DNA of 64,000 bases from the NCBI GenBank assembly GCA_014529385.2, contig CM043969.1, forward strand, positions 36,219,446 to 36,283,445, read 5' to 3'. The translations under genes were made by a program, and so were the position numbers. Each line of letters opens with the position of its first letter. Positions within the stretch are counted from its first letter, which is position 1. Positions 26,399 to 37,659 of the stretch are shown one piece after another. The notes under the pieces were generated by a model. That model saw nothing but the letters and a program-made list of their open reading frames with translations. It had not been told where the DNA came from and ran no database searches. This DNA is from Adiantum capillus-veneris. Taxonomy: Eukaryota > Streptophyta > Polypodiopsida > Polypodiales > Pteridaceae.

Positions 26399-27125
26399 AG
26401 AGGTAAAGAAGAAGAAAAAATTGTCTACATCGACATCCACGGCGAAGAGGTCATCCATATCAAGGAAGGAAAAAGGTTGGTGAGGCCTCTCTTCCCTAAG
26501 GAATCTCCAAACAAAGGTATAGCTCTGCTCCTAAGTGGCCAAACGGGGCTGCTCATGCCAAAGGGAAGGAAGGGCTAGGCCAGTCTTGAATCACATGATC
26601 CCAAAGGAAGAAACGCCTGTCCACACGAGTGCTTTAAGTTTGGGAAGCAAAAACATGCCTAGTTTACCAAAAAGAAGGTCATCTGAGGCAAAGCAGCGGA
26701 AGGTCCCCTATCAATTTGCATGGCGTATGCGAGTGCTGCTAGTTCACTTTGACAACTCCGAAGCAAACGTGGTAAGAAGATTTCCATGTCCTAAAGAGGA
26801 GTGGTTTGGCTACTGTCCTTGCTACTTCAAAGAGCGAATAGAGGGTCTTTCTTCTCTTATCGTAAAGCTCTTCCTGAAGAAACTGTCTACCACGGGTGAA
26901 ACCCAATGGGTAGGAGAGGAGTTACAGCTAAATGGAGTGGAGTTCATCCAACAAGCCGACTATGGTAATTACTTGCAGTTGTTGCTAGCTAAAAGACTAG
27001 GCGTGGTCAAACACGTTGCCATCACACCATGCGTACTGAGCGACGAAGGGAAGGTGGAGCTTATGAAGGGCGATAACCTCCTGTGGATGTGCCGACTTAC
27101 CAACACTGGCATGGTAAGGTTGTAA
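26399..27125 (+). CDS. gypsy-1 pre-gag ORF of unknown function
   Basis: An open frame from about 26399 (KEEEKIVYIDIHGEEV ... GKRLVRPLFPKE) overlaps, after a frame change near 26560, a second frame that ends at 27125. The second has its first ATG at 26595 and contains VPYQFAWRMRVLLVHFDN, FPCPKEEWFGYCPCYF and LAKRLGVVKHVAITPCV. No known domain is recognised. The place, between the primer site and gag, recalls the extra ORF1 described upstream of gag in Ogre-type Tat elements. The ORF ends directly before GTAAGTAAG, a strong 5' splice-site-like sequence. Gypsy-2 shows no counterpart to this larger ORF. Confidence 0.5.
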
Positions 27126-27150
27126 GTAAGTGCTCTACACTTTGTGCATC

Positions 27151-27399
27151 ATGGATAATGGACCAACCGCCTTTCCATTTAGGTTTCTGCAACACATGCA
27201 TGTAAATATATATGTAGATAGAACAATCTTCTACCAACAGAAGATTGTATATCTGTTTGATGCTACGATGCTAGGAGAGATCCTTAGCTCCCCAAACCCT
27301 ATTATCCTCCCCGTGTTGGATTACCACTACTCTTTCAATGTTTACATTTTTATCATGTTTTCAATCTATCCACCCAACCCTATAAGAAAGCCGCTATAA
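27151..27399 (+). CDS. gypsy-1 small pre-gag ORF, conserved with gypsy-2
   Basis: ATG at 27151 opens an 82-residue frame. Its first 70 residues align without large gaps to the 72-residue ORF at 45965-46183 of gypsy-2. Shared positions include FxFxxxxHVNIxVxRxIFxQQ, IVxxF, LxEIL, P.PI..P....Y..SF.V. The rest of the two elements is much more diverged in frame integrity, so conservation of this piece suggests a real product. It is hydrophobic and probably beta-rich, without a recognised domain. A function in the element's cycle is not known. Confidence 0.6.
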   Translation: MDNGPTAFPFRFLQHMHVNIYVDRTIFYQQKIVYLFDATMLGEILSSPNPIILPVLDYHYSFNVYIFIMFSIYPPNPIRKPL

Positions 27400-27467
27400 G
27401 CCGCTGAGTCATTTGTGACATATATAAAAAAAAAGGTTTGTCATTTCTTGCTCATTAATGTACCACC

Positions 27468-28300
27468 ATGGCAAGTGGCTCATTTCCCACATTTAGTGGA
27501 AACAAGGAAGTAGACATCACCACCGAATTGCAGGATGACTTTGACATCGCTTGTCTGGTTTTGAACAAGGATGATGATGCCTCATGGCTACGAATCTTTC
27601 TTCTACTAATGAAAATAGAGGCCAAGTTTTGGTACAATTCTTTGTCCCAAGCTGCCAAGAATGCATGGAACGTACTACATGCTGCCTTTGTGAAGAGGTT
27701 TGGTGGAGGCACAACCTCAAAAAAGTTATGGCAACTGCTGCAAAGTTAAAGCAGGGAGATCTGCTAGAGTATTCCACTTACAAATCCAAGTTTTTATATT
27801 TTTGGGAGTGATGGGTTTCCTCACTGGAGGAAGGTGAAGGAGTGCCTAATTTTCTGAAGAAAGACCGTTTCATTGCTGGCCGGTGGTCACCTCTTAAAGA
27901 GAAGGTGGAGGGGAGATTCCCTGCAACGTATGAGTTGGCAGTGGAAGTAGCCCGCCTTAAAGACAAGGAGCTGTGTATGCAAGCAAGAGTCAACGAGGCA
28001 GAGAAATCAAGCTCAGTCCGACAAACCTGAGTGAGTGCAATAGCCGCTCAGAGAACCCAACGACAAGAGGCATCAGAAGAGCAAGACCTGTTGAGTCGCA
28101 TCACTACTGAGCTTGAAAGTCTATCTGTGCATCTGGTGCAGCAAGGGCATGCACTTGTTCAAAAACACAAAGCAAGGGAGACGACAACGAAGGAAAAAAC
28201 AAGAATACCACTGCTACAATTGTGTGGAGGACAGCCATGGCATGTATTACTGTCCACATTCGAGAAGGCAAAACCTCAATAGAGGAGGAAGATAGAATCA
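27468..28300 (+). pseudogene. gypsy-1 gag, frameshifted
   Basis: The start CCACCATGG at 27468 opens MASGSFPTFSGNKEVDI and runs to a stop at 27749 (AFVKRFGGGTTSKKLW). The capsid-like region goes on in another frame from 27842 (FLKKDRFIAGRWSPLKEKV, ATYELAVEVARLKDKE). This matches gypsy-2 gag (MMKKDRFLAGLWENIR, TYEDALEVARNKE). Near 28200-28255 a third frame has the zinc knuckle CYNCVEDSHGMYYC (CX2CX4HX4C). So the whole gag is present but with at least two frameshifts. It would form the virus-like particle and bind RNA. Confidence 0.85.
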
Positions 28301-28756
28301 AATGTCTCCACCAAGGGCAAGACTACCACCACCTAGGCAACCAGGGTCGATTCCACCGATACAAATCCTTCGACCACCCGTACAACCACCACCACCACCA
28401 CAACCTCTCATTCCACCGCTACCTCCACCACCTGGTGGAAACCAAGCAGTGAGTGTCATTAGCCTGGAAGCTAAAGGGAAGGCAAAGTTAGAAGAGCCGA
28501 TCAAAGATAAGAGCAAAGAAAAAGGAAAAGTAGAAGTGGATGCCATGGGAGTGAAGCGTGCCAGGGACAAAGAAGCCTCTCAAAGGGAGGCAAAGATGAA
28601 AGGAAAAGGCGAGTCTAGCAAGCAAGCATCTAAGCCTTGGCGGAAGATCGACATTGTGGATTTTTCATTGGGTGAGTATGCTAAACCATATGACCAAAGA
28701 TAATCTAGCCCCAATTGCTCCATCTTGTACCAAGGATGAGGAGACAATGAACGAAG

Positions 28757-29140
28757 ATGGTAAGTACTAGAAAGTCAAGACCAAGGATAGTTGGGGCTAT
28801 CTCTGGGAGGAATCTTAATGGCATCCTACCTATCATGGATGCCCACATCAAGGGGAAGCATATCTCAAAAGTCTACATAGATGGTGGCGCACATATATGC
28901 GTCATGAGTGATAAAATGATGCACCATCTAGGCCTAGCGGTAAGTAGGCCAGCACCCTACCAAGCTAAAATGGAAAATAATGTCAAAGTGAAGTGCATAG
29001 GCATTGGGAATGCAGTCAAAGTGAAGGCATTCAACACAGAAGTGGAGGTAGACATTTTTGTCATGCCACACAAAGGGGAGGGCTACCCTATCATTTTTGG
29101 AAGACCATGGCTCATGTCTATGGAGGCTAAGAAAGACTAG
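28757..29140 (+). pseudogene. gypsy-1 protease domain
   Basis: A 127-codon open frame. YIDGGAHICVMSDKMMHHLGL holds the aspartic protease active site with DGGA in place of the usual D-T/S-G-A, and YPIIFGRPWL is the conserved flap-side block. Gypsy-2 has the same DGGA (47779-47790). The upstream linker (28302-28703) is proline- then lysine/glutamate-rich. The frame ends at 29140 where the polyprotein should continue, so this is part of a broken pol. Confidence 0.8.
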
Positions 29141-29298
29141 AGTACCAGAATGATCCAGATGAGGGAAGATAAAGGTAAGTCCATATTCTACGACATGAAG
29201 ACTGGGAAGCAATGCAACATGATCTTGGAGGCATCGGAAGATGAGTTCACTAGGGACTCTTCGACCACCTCAAGAGAAGAGAGTGACAATACATCAAA

Positions 29299-30930
29299 GT
29301 GATGGGAGTCATCATCAAAGACCCAAAAAGATTGACACAATCTAAAACACCACCAGAGAACCAAGAAGGACCATCAGGTATGCATCCTTTGGTGGATACA
29401 AGTAAGTTACATTGGATTCTCTCCAATAAGTTAACTAGTGAAGAGAGAGAAGAATATATCTCTATGCTAGGTAACTTCACCACATTGTTCATTGATGGTT
29501 ATGACAAGATCACAGGCATGACAGTGGTACAACACCGCATAATACTCAAGGAAGGAAGTAAGCATGTAGTGAAAAATCTCAGAAGGCTTGGGGAAGTTCA
29601 AGAAGAGGCATTTCTCAAAGAGGTAAGGAATTTGCTACAGGCATGTTTCATTTACCCCGTCAAGGACTCAAAGTGGGTCTCTCCAGTGGTATTCACACCA
29701 AAGAAGAAAAGTAAGTGGAGGGTTTGTGTAGAATACAAACCTCTCAACGCAGCAACAAAGATGGATCATTTTCTCTTCCCATTCCAAAATGAAATTCTCA
29801 ATGAGGTAGCAAATCATGAGCGCTACACACAGTATGTGATGGCTATTCAGGCTACTTTTAGATTAGCATTGCAGAAGAAGACCAAAAAAGACAACTTTCA
29901 TAACACCATGGGGATGTTTTGCTTGCATGGCGATGCCTTTTGGCCTCACCAACACCCCGACCACATTCCAACGTTATGTAACTTTTGTCTTCCAACCATA
30001 CATTGGTAAGTCAATACAAGTTTTCATAGATGATTTTTGCATCTAATGTTCTTGCTTCCTCCATTTGAGCAAGGTCTATGATGGCCCGGCTAGGTTGCAA
30101 ACCTTGGGTGGCTAGCTTAACGTAGATAAGTGTCACATTGGTGAAAGCAAGGTCACTCTTCTTGACCATGTAATTTCAGCAAAGGGAATTGAGGCTGACC
30201 CTAGCAAGATTGAAGCTTTGGTATTTTTTTCATCCCCGACCACAACTAAGAAATTGGTCTCTTTTCTTCAGAAGGTAAGGTATTTGAGCAGGTTCATTCA
30301 TTTGCTCTCTCAGGTGGTTCTCTCTCTACAACAAGTCGCCCATAAAGATGTCTTCCTATGGAGTGAAGAAAATGAGCAACAGTTTAGCGAAGTGAAACAG
30401 ATCCTGGCTACACTTCCCATCAATCCATCCCCTAGATGAGACGAGCCATTTTATGTTAGTCCCAGTGTAGGAAGTGATACACTTGGAGCCTTACTAATGC
30501 AAAAGGACCCCTTAACCTCTTTCATGCGTCCTATCTACTTCTCTACTAGCGTCATGACCCCATCAGAAAAAGGATTCACCGTGGTAGAAAACATGGTGCT
30601 TGCATTGATGTTTGCCACTACAAAGTTCCGCTCTTTATCTATTGCCTAGAACCTTTGTAATTTTGACAATGGAAAAGGTCTTTCTATATGTGATGCAACA
30701 CATGGATGTCTCATCTAGAATCTCTAAGTGGCTTGTTAGATTACAAGGGTTTGATTACACTATGCAGGTAGAAAACTCCACCAGGGCTAGTCTAGCAGGT
30801 TTTCTTACTCATTATCACTATGAGAAGAAGCTAAATCTCAACACACAAGGTAAAAAAGTGACACAAATGGTAGAAATTCCTAAGCTAGAAAGAGCTCATT
30901 CTCTTCTTTTTTTTATGGAGCATACAAAAG
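29299..30930 (+). pseudogene. gypsy-1 reverse transcriptase and first RNase H
   Basis: Frame 29299-30009 has the linker to RT (IILKEGSKHVVKNLRRLG) and RT motifs (WVSPVVFTPKKKSKWRV, VEYKPLNAATK). Then the frame shifts in the core. Near 30020 QVFIDDFCI is the catalytic box (I-DD), followed by a stop. KVTLLDHVISAKGIEADP and KIEALVFFSSP follow. The RNase H region reads FYVSPSVGSDTLGALL, PIYFSTSVM and SRISKWLVRLQGFDY (30450-30770). There are several stops and shifts. It matches the gypsy-2 domains in order. Confidence 0.85.
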
Positions 30931-32130
30931 AATAGTGGACCATATTGTAGCTCGCATCATCATTTTCTGCAATGAGCAAAAGGAAAAGGTATTTTCTATT
31001 GGGCAACTGCTACACTCCCACTCCAACAATGAATCAGAGTATGCGGCTTTCATTCTTGAATTAGAACAATGTGTTTTGCAAGGGGTTCAGCGCCTAGATG
31101 TCTTCGCGATGCCATGCTTTTGATAAAGCAGATAAATGGCAATTGGATTTGTAAAAATCAGGTTTTACTCGGCCAAGTATGCTAAGTTAAGGATCTTTTA
31201 AGAAATTTTGAAGCAATGCAATTATTTCATGTCCCTAGGATAGAAAATCAAGAAGTAGATGCTCTATCCAAGGAAAGAATACAAGATGTTCCCATAGGAA
31301 CAATCAAACCGAAGTTGCCCCTCTTTTTGGGTAACGATGCTATGCCTGATATCATTAGCTTCTTAGATACAGGAGAATGTCTTCAAGGGTACACCAAGGG
31401 ACAAAAAAAATGGCTTGTCTGAAAGGCAACAAGATACCGCCTTATAAACAACAACTTATATTTCAAGGGCAAAGACCAGATTCTCAGGCGAGTGCCAATC
31501 TTCAATGAAATCACGGAGGTAATTCAAGTTGCCATGATGGTGTTTGCGGTGGCCATTTTGCTCTAGATATTACTACTATGAAGATTCTACAAGCAGGATT
31601 CACTTGGCCTAGTCTGAACAGGGATGTGCATCATTGGTGTAAAACATGCAAAGCTTGTCAAGTGTCCAGTGATCGAACACTAACCTATGAGCCACAGACT
31701 CCTATCATCTCATATGGCCCGTTTGAGAAGTCGAGAATAAATGCAATTGGTCCTTTACCAAGGGCCCAATCAGGTAAACTATACATTCTAGTTGGTGTAG
31801 ACTACATGACCAGATGGGTGGAAGCAGCAGCCACCACACGCATTACAACCAAAGAAGTGGCAAAGTTCATATTTGAGCACATTTGTTGCCGCTTTGGCAC
31901 ACCTCTAGAGATAATCTCTGATAGAGGGACAAGTTTTAGAGGCGATTTGGTGAGAGAACTGGTGAAAAAGTTAGGCATTACACGCCAACGCTCCACTCCA
32001 TACTTTCCACAGTGCAACAGTCTAGTGGAAAAGGTAAATGGCATGATCTGTAAGATCGTCACAAAGCAGGTAAATAACCACACAAGTGATTGGGATAAGC
32101 ATCTCATGGCCGCTCTTTGGGCCTAACGCA
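30931..32130 (+). pseudogene. gypsy-1 second RNase H and integrase N-part
   Basis: SHSNNESEYAAFILELEQCV (31017-31076) is the core of the additional RNase H of Tat elements. FHVPRIENQEVDALSKE follows. The integrase zinc finger appears as HHWCKTCKACQVSSD and the catalytic core as INAIGPLPRAQSGKLYILVGVDY (first D changed to N), IISDRGTSFRGDLV (second D) and NSLVEKVNGM (E). The frame is open from 31578 to a TAA at 32124-32126 (LWA then stop). It is then interrupted by the solo LTR at 32131 and resumes at 37086. Confidence 0.85.
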
Positions 32131-33612
32131 TGTCATAATAACTAATATCTAATTCTCCTAGATGATTTTCTTATGTTAGCCTGATCATTTAATATGGGAA
32201 AGTGCCAGGGGAGAAAAAGCTAGAATATTGGTTAAGCTGGCAAACCGACCACCGTAGGGATCCAAAGGAGGAAAAATAGGGTCCAAAGGGGTTCCATCTG
32301 CAAAAGATCAATGTGCAACAATGGGCTTTAAAGACCCTAAGGTTTAGCCCATTAAGACTTCCAAAATGCTAAGGTTACAAAAATCAAAGGTTGTGTCCAA
32401 TGGTCAAGCTTAGGAAAATTGGATGCTTTGTGTGTGTACCAAAAAAGTCTTCATGATTCCTACATAGGAGGGGGTGAGCCTTGCAAGTAGGGGATGAGAG
32501 AGAAGCACACACACACACACACACACACAAACTCACAAGATTTCTTTATGCAAAGGGAATGAGGGACACATGTCAGCTCCCTGGCCCAGATGCCCACAAG
32601 GTGCACTCAAATCCTATTGGATGGCCATGGAGGTGGACCAATGACAATTAGGCTAGAGTAAATCTAGTTTAATTCATTTTCAAAAACTTAATAGAAGAAC
32701 CAATAAGAATTAATCTCTCTAGAGGACTATTGGATAGTCTCCAAAGGTTACCAATGAGCATTCAACAGCCCAATGGCTTGCTTGATTCCTGTTGGCCAAC
32801 AGACAAAGGGGTCCAATGAGAGTTTAGTTTCATTAATTAATTACCTAAAGATCTCACTAGCATGAGGGGTTGACCAAGAGAGAGAGGGAGCTGATTTTTC
32901 AAAGGCATTATCAATTACACACTTAGACTGGCTCATGTGAAGCAAGAAGACTCTCTCTCTCCTTCTCAAGCTTCAATGGAAAGCTTATCACCTACTCCAA
33001 GCTTGTGATAAGGGAGGCCTACACCAAAAACTCTTGGCTTTGTGATGCAAATCCAACCAAGTGCCAGGCTTCAATGCATGTTCATCTCCTTTACCATGAT
33101 AATTACTAAGCTATGCTATGATAATATGAGTGATAATTCTAGGAGATGTACATATTTCTCGTAAGACTACTCCTTACTCTCAATCTACTCTCATATCCCG
33201 CTAGCTCTGACCATCTTCGAAGGTGTGTCAGGTCTTGGGTCTGAGACCATGAGGGAATTGATGTTGTGTTTTATAAGTGTTTTTCTTAGTGCTTGAAGCT
33301 TCCATCTTCATTGCACTAGCTATTTATTGAAGGAACACAAAGATTTGTATTGTAAAATGTCTCTCTTGATGGGGGAAACCTCTAATACAAAGCCTTTTGG
33401 AGGGGGGACCGGCTCCATGTAAATCCGGTCCTCAACTATTGTAAATAGCTTAATTTCTCTCTCGTTTGAAGTATTGTTCATGCCTATCTAACTAGGTGTT
33501 ATTATTTTTGTTGTGCTCTTCACCCAAGAACTCTTGTTATGCTCATTAGGAATCTATTCTAATGAAATGCTCACTACATTCATGCTATTTTCTGCTACAC
33601 ACAAGTTACTAG
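32131..33612 (+). repeat. solo LTR in the gypsy-1 integrase (left part)
   Basis: Begins TGTCATAATAAC after ACGCA (32126-32130). The end, ...CATTAAATGTTACA, is found at 36859 and again at 37085, the latter followed by CCGCA, a 4/5 match to ACGCA. Removing everything from 32131 to the end at 37085, with one copy of the 5-bp repeat, joins CGC to ACAACATTCC and restores the integrase frame (RTTFRTSLGF). No ORF lies inside. A CA run is at 32508-32529. The LTR is about 1.5 kb once copia C is removed. The family is unknown. Confidence 0.7.
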
Positions 33613-33801
33613 TGAAGGGGATCGGGGAGCACCACAGACGGAAAGTGAGAGAGAGAGAAGGAGACAGACACGATGTGGGTGGGGAAACTGTGAAGTGGCA
33701 GCTCCCCCTATATAGTATACTCACTATAAGTATAGGGTAACAGTGGGCGGGCGTCCATGATCTGGGCGACCGGTCAAGGCACATAGGCCTTAACCCCAAC
33801 A
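33613..33801 (-). repeat. copia C 3' LTR
   Basis: 189 bp. Its right edge ...CCCCAACA meets ACCTCCCACTT, which on the minus strand is the purine tract AAGTGGGAGG that primes plus-strand synthesis. Confidence 0.92.
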
Positions 33802-33876
33802 ACCTCCCACTTAAAGGCCAATGTGCCTTTAAGCAAGATCTACTAGCGTACAACTAATAGAAGGTGAGATATTCTC

Positions 33877-34710
33877 TCAACCTATGCCCACTGACTCTCG
33901 ACGAGCTAGTGCATCCTGCTCTACTGATAGACAAACATCCCGCTGCGGAAGCCACACAGAGCTAGTTCGAAGCTCTACAAATAGTCTATAAGAGCTCATG
34001 CACTCCTTCAAGTATCGGTCTAATACCTGCAAACCTCCCCTATACTTTATGTCGAGATCAGTCATCGAACAACTAATCAACCCTGCTGCAAATGCTCCCA
34101 CTGCAGCTGCTATGTCGGGCCTCGAGATCAGCATCTCGTACATGAGGACACCGAACGTTGATGCAACCCTGGCAACCTCTGCCACCTCCAACTCAGAACT
34201 CAAATCATGGCAATCCTATCCCCTATCATAGAGACCATGGCACTCTGACTCCGAGCTCTGGAGTGACTCGTGCCCACCACATATCACATGTGTACCAAGA
34301 GTATCCATCTGTCCCGAATCTACATCAAGCTCTGGCATAAGAATATCAAGAAATGACTCCACAATAGCCGACATCTCAGCATCCATGTGAGTCATCTCTG
34401 TCATCACCTCTGATGACTCATCCTGCTGTGACTCATTAGAGCTATCCCGCTCTACCTGTGCATCCGTAGACGCAACCTGCACAACAAGGTCACTGCTCTG
34501 CACTCCATGCAAAGCATCCTGCAACCCACAAGCAAAAGAGACTTGCCTGCTCTCTCGCTCTCTACCTGGCTGCATGAACACAGAGACAGCACCGTCTCTC
34601 ACGTGATCCACATGCAATGGGTAACCTGTACCACTCCTGGCACCTCTCGTAATCACTAGCGAACCCAAATGCATCACAAAATCTCGCTCTCGTAGCGAAA
34701 TCTGACATCC
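33877..34710 (-). pseudogene. copia C residual pol region
   Basis: Near 34145-34080 the minus frame reads ASTFGVLMYEMLISRPDIAA, matching the TRPDI block between RT and RNase H of copia pol. Upstream, 34216-34677 is an acidic frame (MTEMTHMDAEMSAIVESFLD) that I cannot place. The integrase and RT core that should lie between protease and this point are absent. The deletion is probably what made the family non-autonomous. Confidence 0.65.
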
Positions 34711-34829
34711 ACAGTCTCTAAGCTAACCAATCAAGATCATACTCACTGTCAAATCTGGTACGTAGCGCACATGTCATAACAAGTAAGATGCACCACTCGG
34801 TAATGACAGTCTCACATCTCCTGCACCTG

Positions 34830-35519
34830 CTATCGCATGCACCGATCCATCGGCCAAATGTACACTGCCAAGCATCCCGCTAGAATAGCTACAAAACCAT
34901 TCACGATGCGGCGTGACATGAAACATAGCATCTGCGAAGGGAGTGCACTATCCACATGTATAGCATCTCGTGCATAGCACGAGGTAAAAGTGACATCCTC
35001 ATCACTAGTATACTCCGAAACTACATCTGCTTGAACTGTCAAAGCAACTGAGTCCATGGCATCACTACATACATCTCTGAGACTGCCATGTCTCCTACGA
35101 TGTCGCATACGACGAAAACAACGCCGTCTAATGTGTCCAGAATGACCACAATACTAACATATCACCTGTCGGCATACTCGTGAATGTACATGTCTCACAC
35201 GAGTCCTTGATGACTCAGATCTATCATACATATCATGTAATCTGCGCCAAAGTGCTCTCGAAGTAGCCTCATACATAACAAGAGCATATATAGATTCCAC
35301 AAGGTGCAAAGAGAGCGTAGATAGTGCCATCCCCTCTAGCTCTTGCCACTGATCGTCAGACATGTTTGAAAGTCTACCTGCATCACCACTCAATGGTCGA
35401 TGCAACCCTCGATGTGTCAATGCATCAAGCATACACTCTCTCCATGCCGCAAAGTCTGACCCATCAAACACGCGCATCTGTGAGAGGTCACAATCTGATC
35501 GATCACCTGTCTCTGCCAT
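34830..35519 (-). pseudogene. copia C gag and start of protease
   Basis: The ATG at 35519 opens MAETGDRSDCDLSQMRVFDG, with FAAWRECMLDALTHRGL and ALSTLSLHLVESIYALVMYE, the arrangement of copia gag (UBN2-type). The frame meets a TAG at 35154-35156 inside the zinc knuckle (C-stop-YCGHSGHIRRRC). It continues in the same frame to AIHVDSA, close to the protease DSGA site, and then shifts: MFHVTPHREWFCSYS follows in another frame. It is close to intact, in line with the young LTRs. Confidence 0.8.
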
Positions 35520-35689
35520 GAGCACAAGTAGCAAGCTAGATAGCAAAACCACCTCACCAACAACACCTTGAAACTGTCTACAAATATGGCCAGAAACACA
35601 ATGTAAAACCTGTGAGACACACTCCAAAATAGAGCTCCCGCAATGTCAATACAAGCCTCGCCTGCTCTAGTATCACACTGCAATCTGTG

Positions 35690-36636
35690 AGCTAATCACC
35701 AAGCCCACATTGTGCGGTATCGATGCATACACACACACAAATCTCCCACTTGCAGAGAACACCGCGCGCAAATGCTGAGTGCAACCCGCAATCTCTACCT
35801 AGATCGCATAAATGATGCGCATAAAACTCCTGGGAAAATTTCGCCAGAGTTTCGTCAGTAAAACGACCACAAAACCAGTAACCAAACGGACTGCACGCTC
35901 AAAACCATGAGCAAGAAAAGTGCATCAAACCGCACTCCAAATGCATGCACCAATCTCCACACTTTGCATACATCATTGCAAACACCTGCAAATCTAGTAC
36001 ACAAATATCTGCTCTACCTGTGACTGCCAAAAAACATGCTCGAGGCATACATTGCTGAGCTCAAAATGCAATCACATTAGTCTCCCTGAGCATCAAACCA
36101 CATAAGGCATACATCGTATCCTCCCACCTGTGAGGAAACTTGTAGCAAATATCACTCTCACATCTGAGAGCAAACCATGTGTGGAATCCTCGACACACAA
36201 TAAACAATTCCTGATGCAGAAAATTCAGCGTTCAGAATTTTTAAATTCTAATATGACGAGCGCGTCCGGAGCGTGCCAAAACCCCAAGGTAAATTCCTGG
36301 ATCGCATGTATCCGAGTCCGGGTGTGAAAGCTATGCCAAAAAACCTCCGTTTCGACCCAAAAATGCAGCATAAACTGCCAAAAGAGGGTTGAAAAATGCA
36401 GCTCCTCAACCGTAGCTCAAATGAGGTTTCTGATGGCTCCAATGGCTTCTAAAGGGGCGTAAAACGCCAGCACACCTTCTAGAAACGCTCTCCGAAAGAT
36501 GAATTTGCCGATGCCGAAGTCGAACCCCTGTTTGCACTCTTAAAAGTGCGCGCGCACGCGGATGCGATTTCGGGAATGAAACTGGCTCTCCGCTATCGTC
36601 GTGACTGTGCACACACGCGCTCCCTCCGCACCTACG
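35690..36636 (-). other. copia C untranslated leader
   Basis: About 1.1 kb between the primer site and the gag ATG without a recognisable frame, unusually long for a copia leader. It would contain packaging and dimerisation signals in a mobile non-autonomous element. None can be assigned. Confidence 0.5.
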
Positions 36637-36647
36637 CTCTGATACCA
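36637..36647 (-). promoter_or_regulatory. copia C primer-binding site
   Basis: CTCTGATACCA on the plus strand, i.e. TGGTATCAGAG on the minus strand, two bases from the LTR end: the initiator-Met primer site. Confidence 0.92.
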
Positions 36648-36649
36648 AT

Positions 36650-36838
36650 TGAAGGGGATCGGGGAGCACCACGGACGGAGAGTGAGAGAGAGAGAAGGAG
36701 ACAGACATGATGTGGGTGGGGAGACTGTGAAGTGGCAGCTCCCCCTATACAGTATACTCACTATAAGTATAGGGTAACAGTGGGCGGGCGTCCATGATCT
36801 GGGCGACCGGTCAAGGCACATAGGCCTTAACCCCAACA
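36650..36838 (-). repeat. copia C 5' LTR
   Basis: 189 bp, five differences from the 3' LTR by eye. On the minus strand CTATATAG or the similar CTATACTTATAG could serve as TATA box. Confidence 0.92.
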
Positions 36839-36843
36839 ACTAG

Positions 36844-37085
36844 GACATTAAATGTTACACCTCACGACATTCCGAACATCACTAGGTCTCACGTACCCCT
36901 TTTTATATGGTATATGGTAAAGAGGCCATTCTGCCCATTCAGGTACAGGTAGCCAGCTTGCGAGTCATGGATAGCCAATCACAGTTCCCAATTGCCCATC
37001 TTCGCAACAACATCTTGGGTCTTTACAGCACCCAATTGCCCATATCCTCAACCACACACAAGTTACTAGGCCATTAAATGTTACA
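36844..37085 (+). repeat. tandem duplication across the solo LTR/integrase junction
   Basis: The LTR end 'CACACACAAGTTACTAGG' plus 'CATTAAATGTTACACC' and about 170 bp of integrase C-terminal sequence (CATTCCGAACATCACTAGG..., ATATGG.ATATGG.AAAGAGGC) occur first here, split by copia C, and again from about 37045. The first integrase copy ends at about 37030 and is redundant. Confidence 0.75.
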
Positions 37086-37611
37086 CCGCACAACATTCCG
37101 AACATCACTAGGTTTTACCCCTTTTTATATTGTGTATGGGAAAGAGGCCATTCTACCCATTGAGGTACAGATAGCCAGGTTGCAATTCATGGCTAGCCAT
37201 TTACAACTCCCAATTGCCCATCTCTACAACCACATCTTGGATCTAGAAAGGCTTCAGCTAGATAGGGAAGATGCAATCAACCACTATGCAGCGCAAGCAG
37301 AGCAACACCGACTCACATTCAATCAAGGGATTAAGGAAAAGGGTCTGAATAAAGGAATGTTAGTATTGAGATACGACAACAAATTTGACACTACGAAAGA
37401 AAAAAAGTTTCAGCCCAGATGGGAAGGGCCATTTATTGTCAAAGAGCGATACGCCAATGAAAGCTACAAATTGATGGAAGCAGATGGTTCGATTTACAAG
37501 ACCAGAGTCAAGGGATGGAGGCTCAACAAGTACTTCTTAAGTTTTGATCCAGAGTTCATGCTAGATAATCTAGAGGAGGGAGAATCCTCCAACTCCACTG
37601 CTAGGGAATGA
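37086..37611 (+). pseudogene. gypsy-1 integrase C-terminal part
   Basis: RTTFRTSLGFTPFYIVYGKE is the end of the integrase core. The frame goes on through EVQIARLQFMASH, AINHYAAQAEQHRLTF, VLRYDNKFDTTKEKKF and WEGPFIVKERYANESYKL to the stop at 37611. It matches the gypsy-2 C-terminus (WEGPFKVVECFPNGTYQL) and is open for 175 codons. There is no chromodomain, as expected for Tat. It is separated from the rest of the integrase by the nested insertions. Confidence 0.9.
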
Positions 37612-37644
37612 GAAGCAGAGCTAGAAGCATGAATGCCTCTAGCC

Positions 37645-37659
37645 AGAAGGGAGGGCTAA
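37645..37659 (+). promoter_or_regulatory. gypsy-1 polypurine tract
   Basis: AGAAGGGAGGGCTAA directly precedes the 3' LTR start TGACGACC. It is the usual plus-strand primer. Confidence 0.8.

Larger units (their letters stand above)
33613..36838 (-). mobile_element. copia C, non-autonomous Ty1-copia element
   Basis: Two 189-bp LTRs (33613-33801 and 36650-36838) start TGAAGGGGATCGGGGAGCAC and end CCCCAACA, with five differences by eye. ACTAG flanks both sides (33608-33612, 36839-36843). The primer site TGGTATCAGAG is on the minus strand at 36637-36647. The interior holds gag, a protease piece and a short piece near the end of pol, but no integrase or RT core, so it is a deletion derivative of 3226 bp needing proteins in trans. 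It lies inside the solo LTR that interrupts gypsy-1. Confidence 0.93.
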
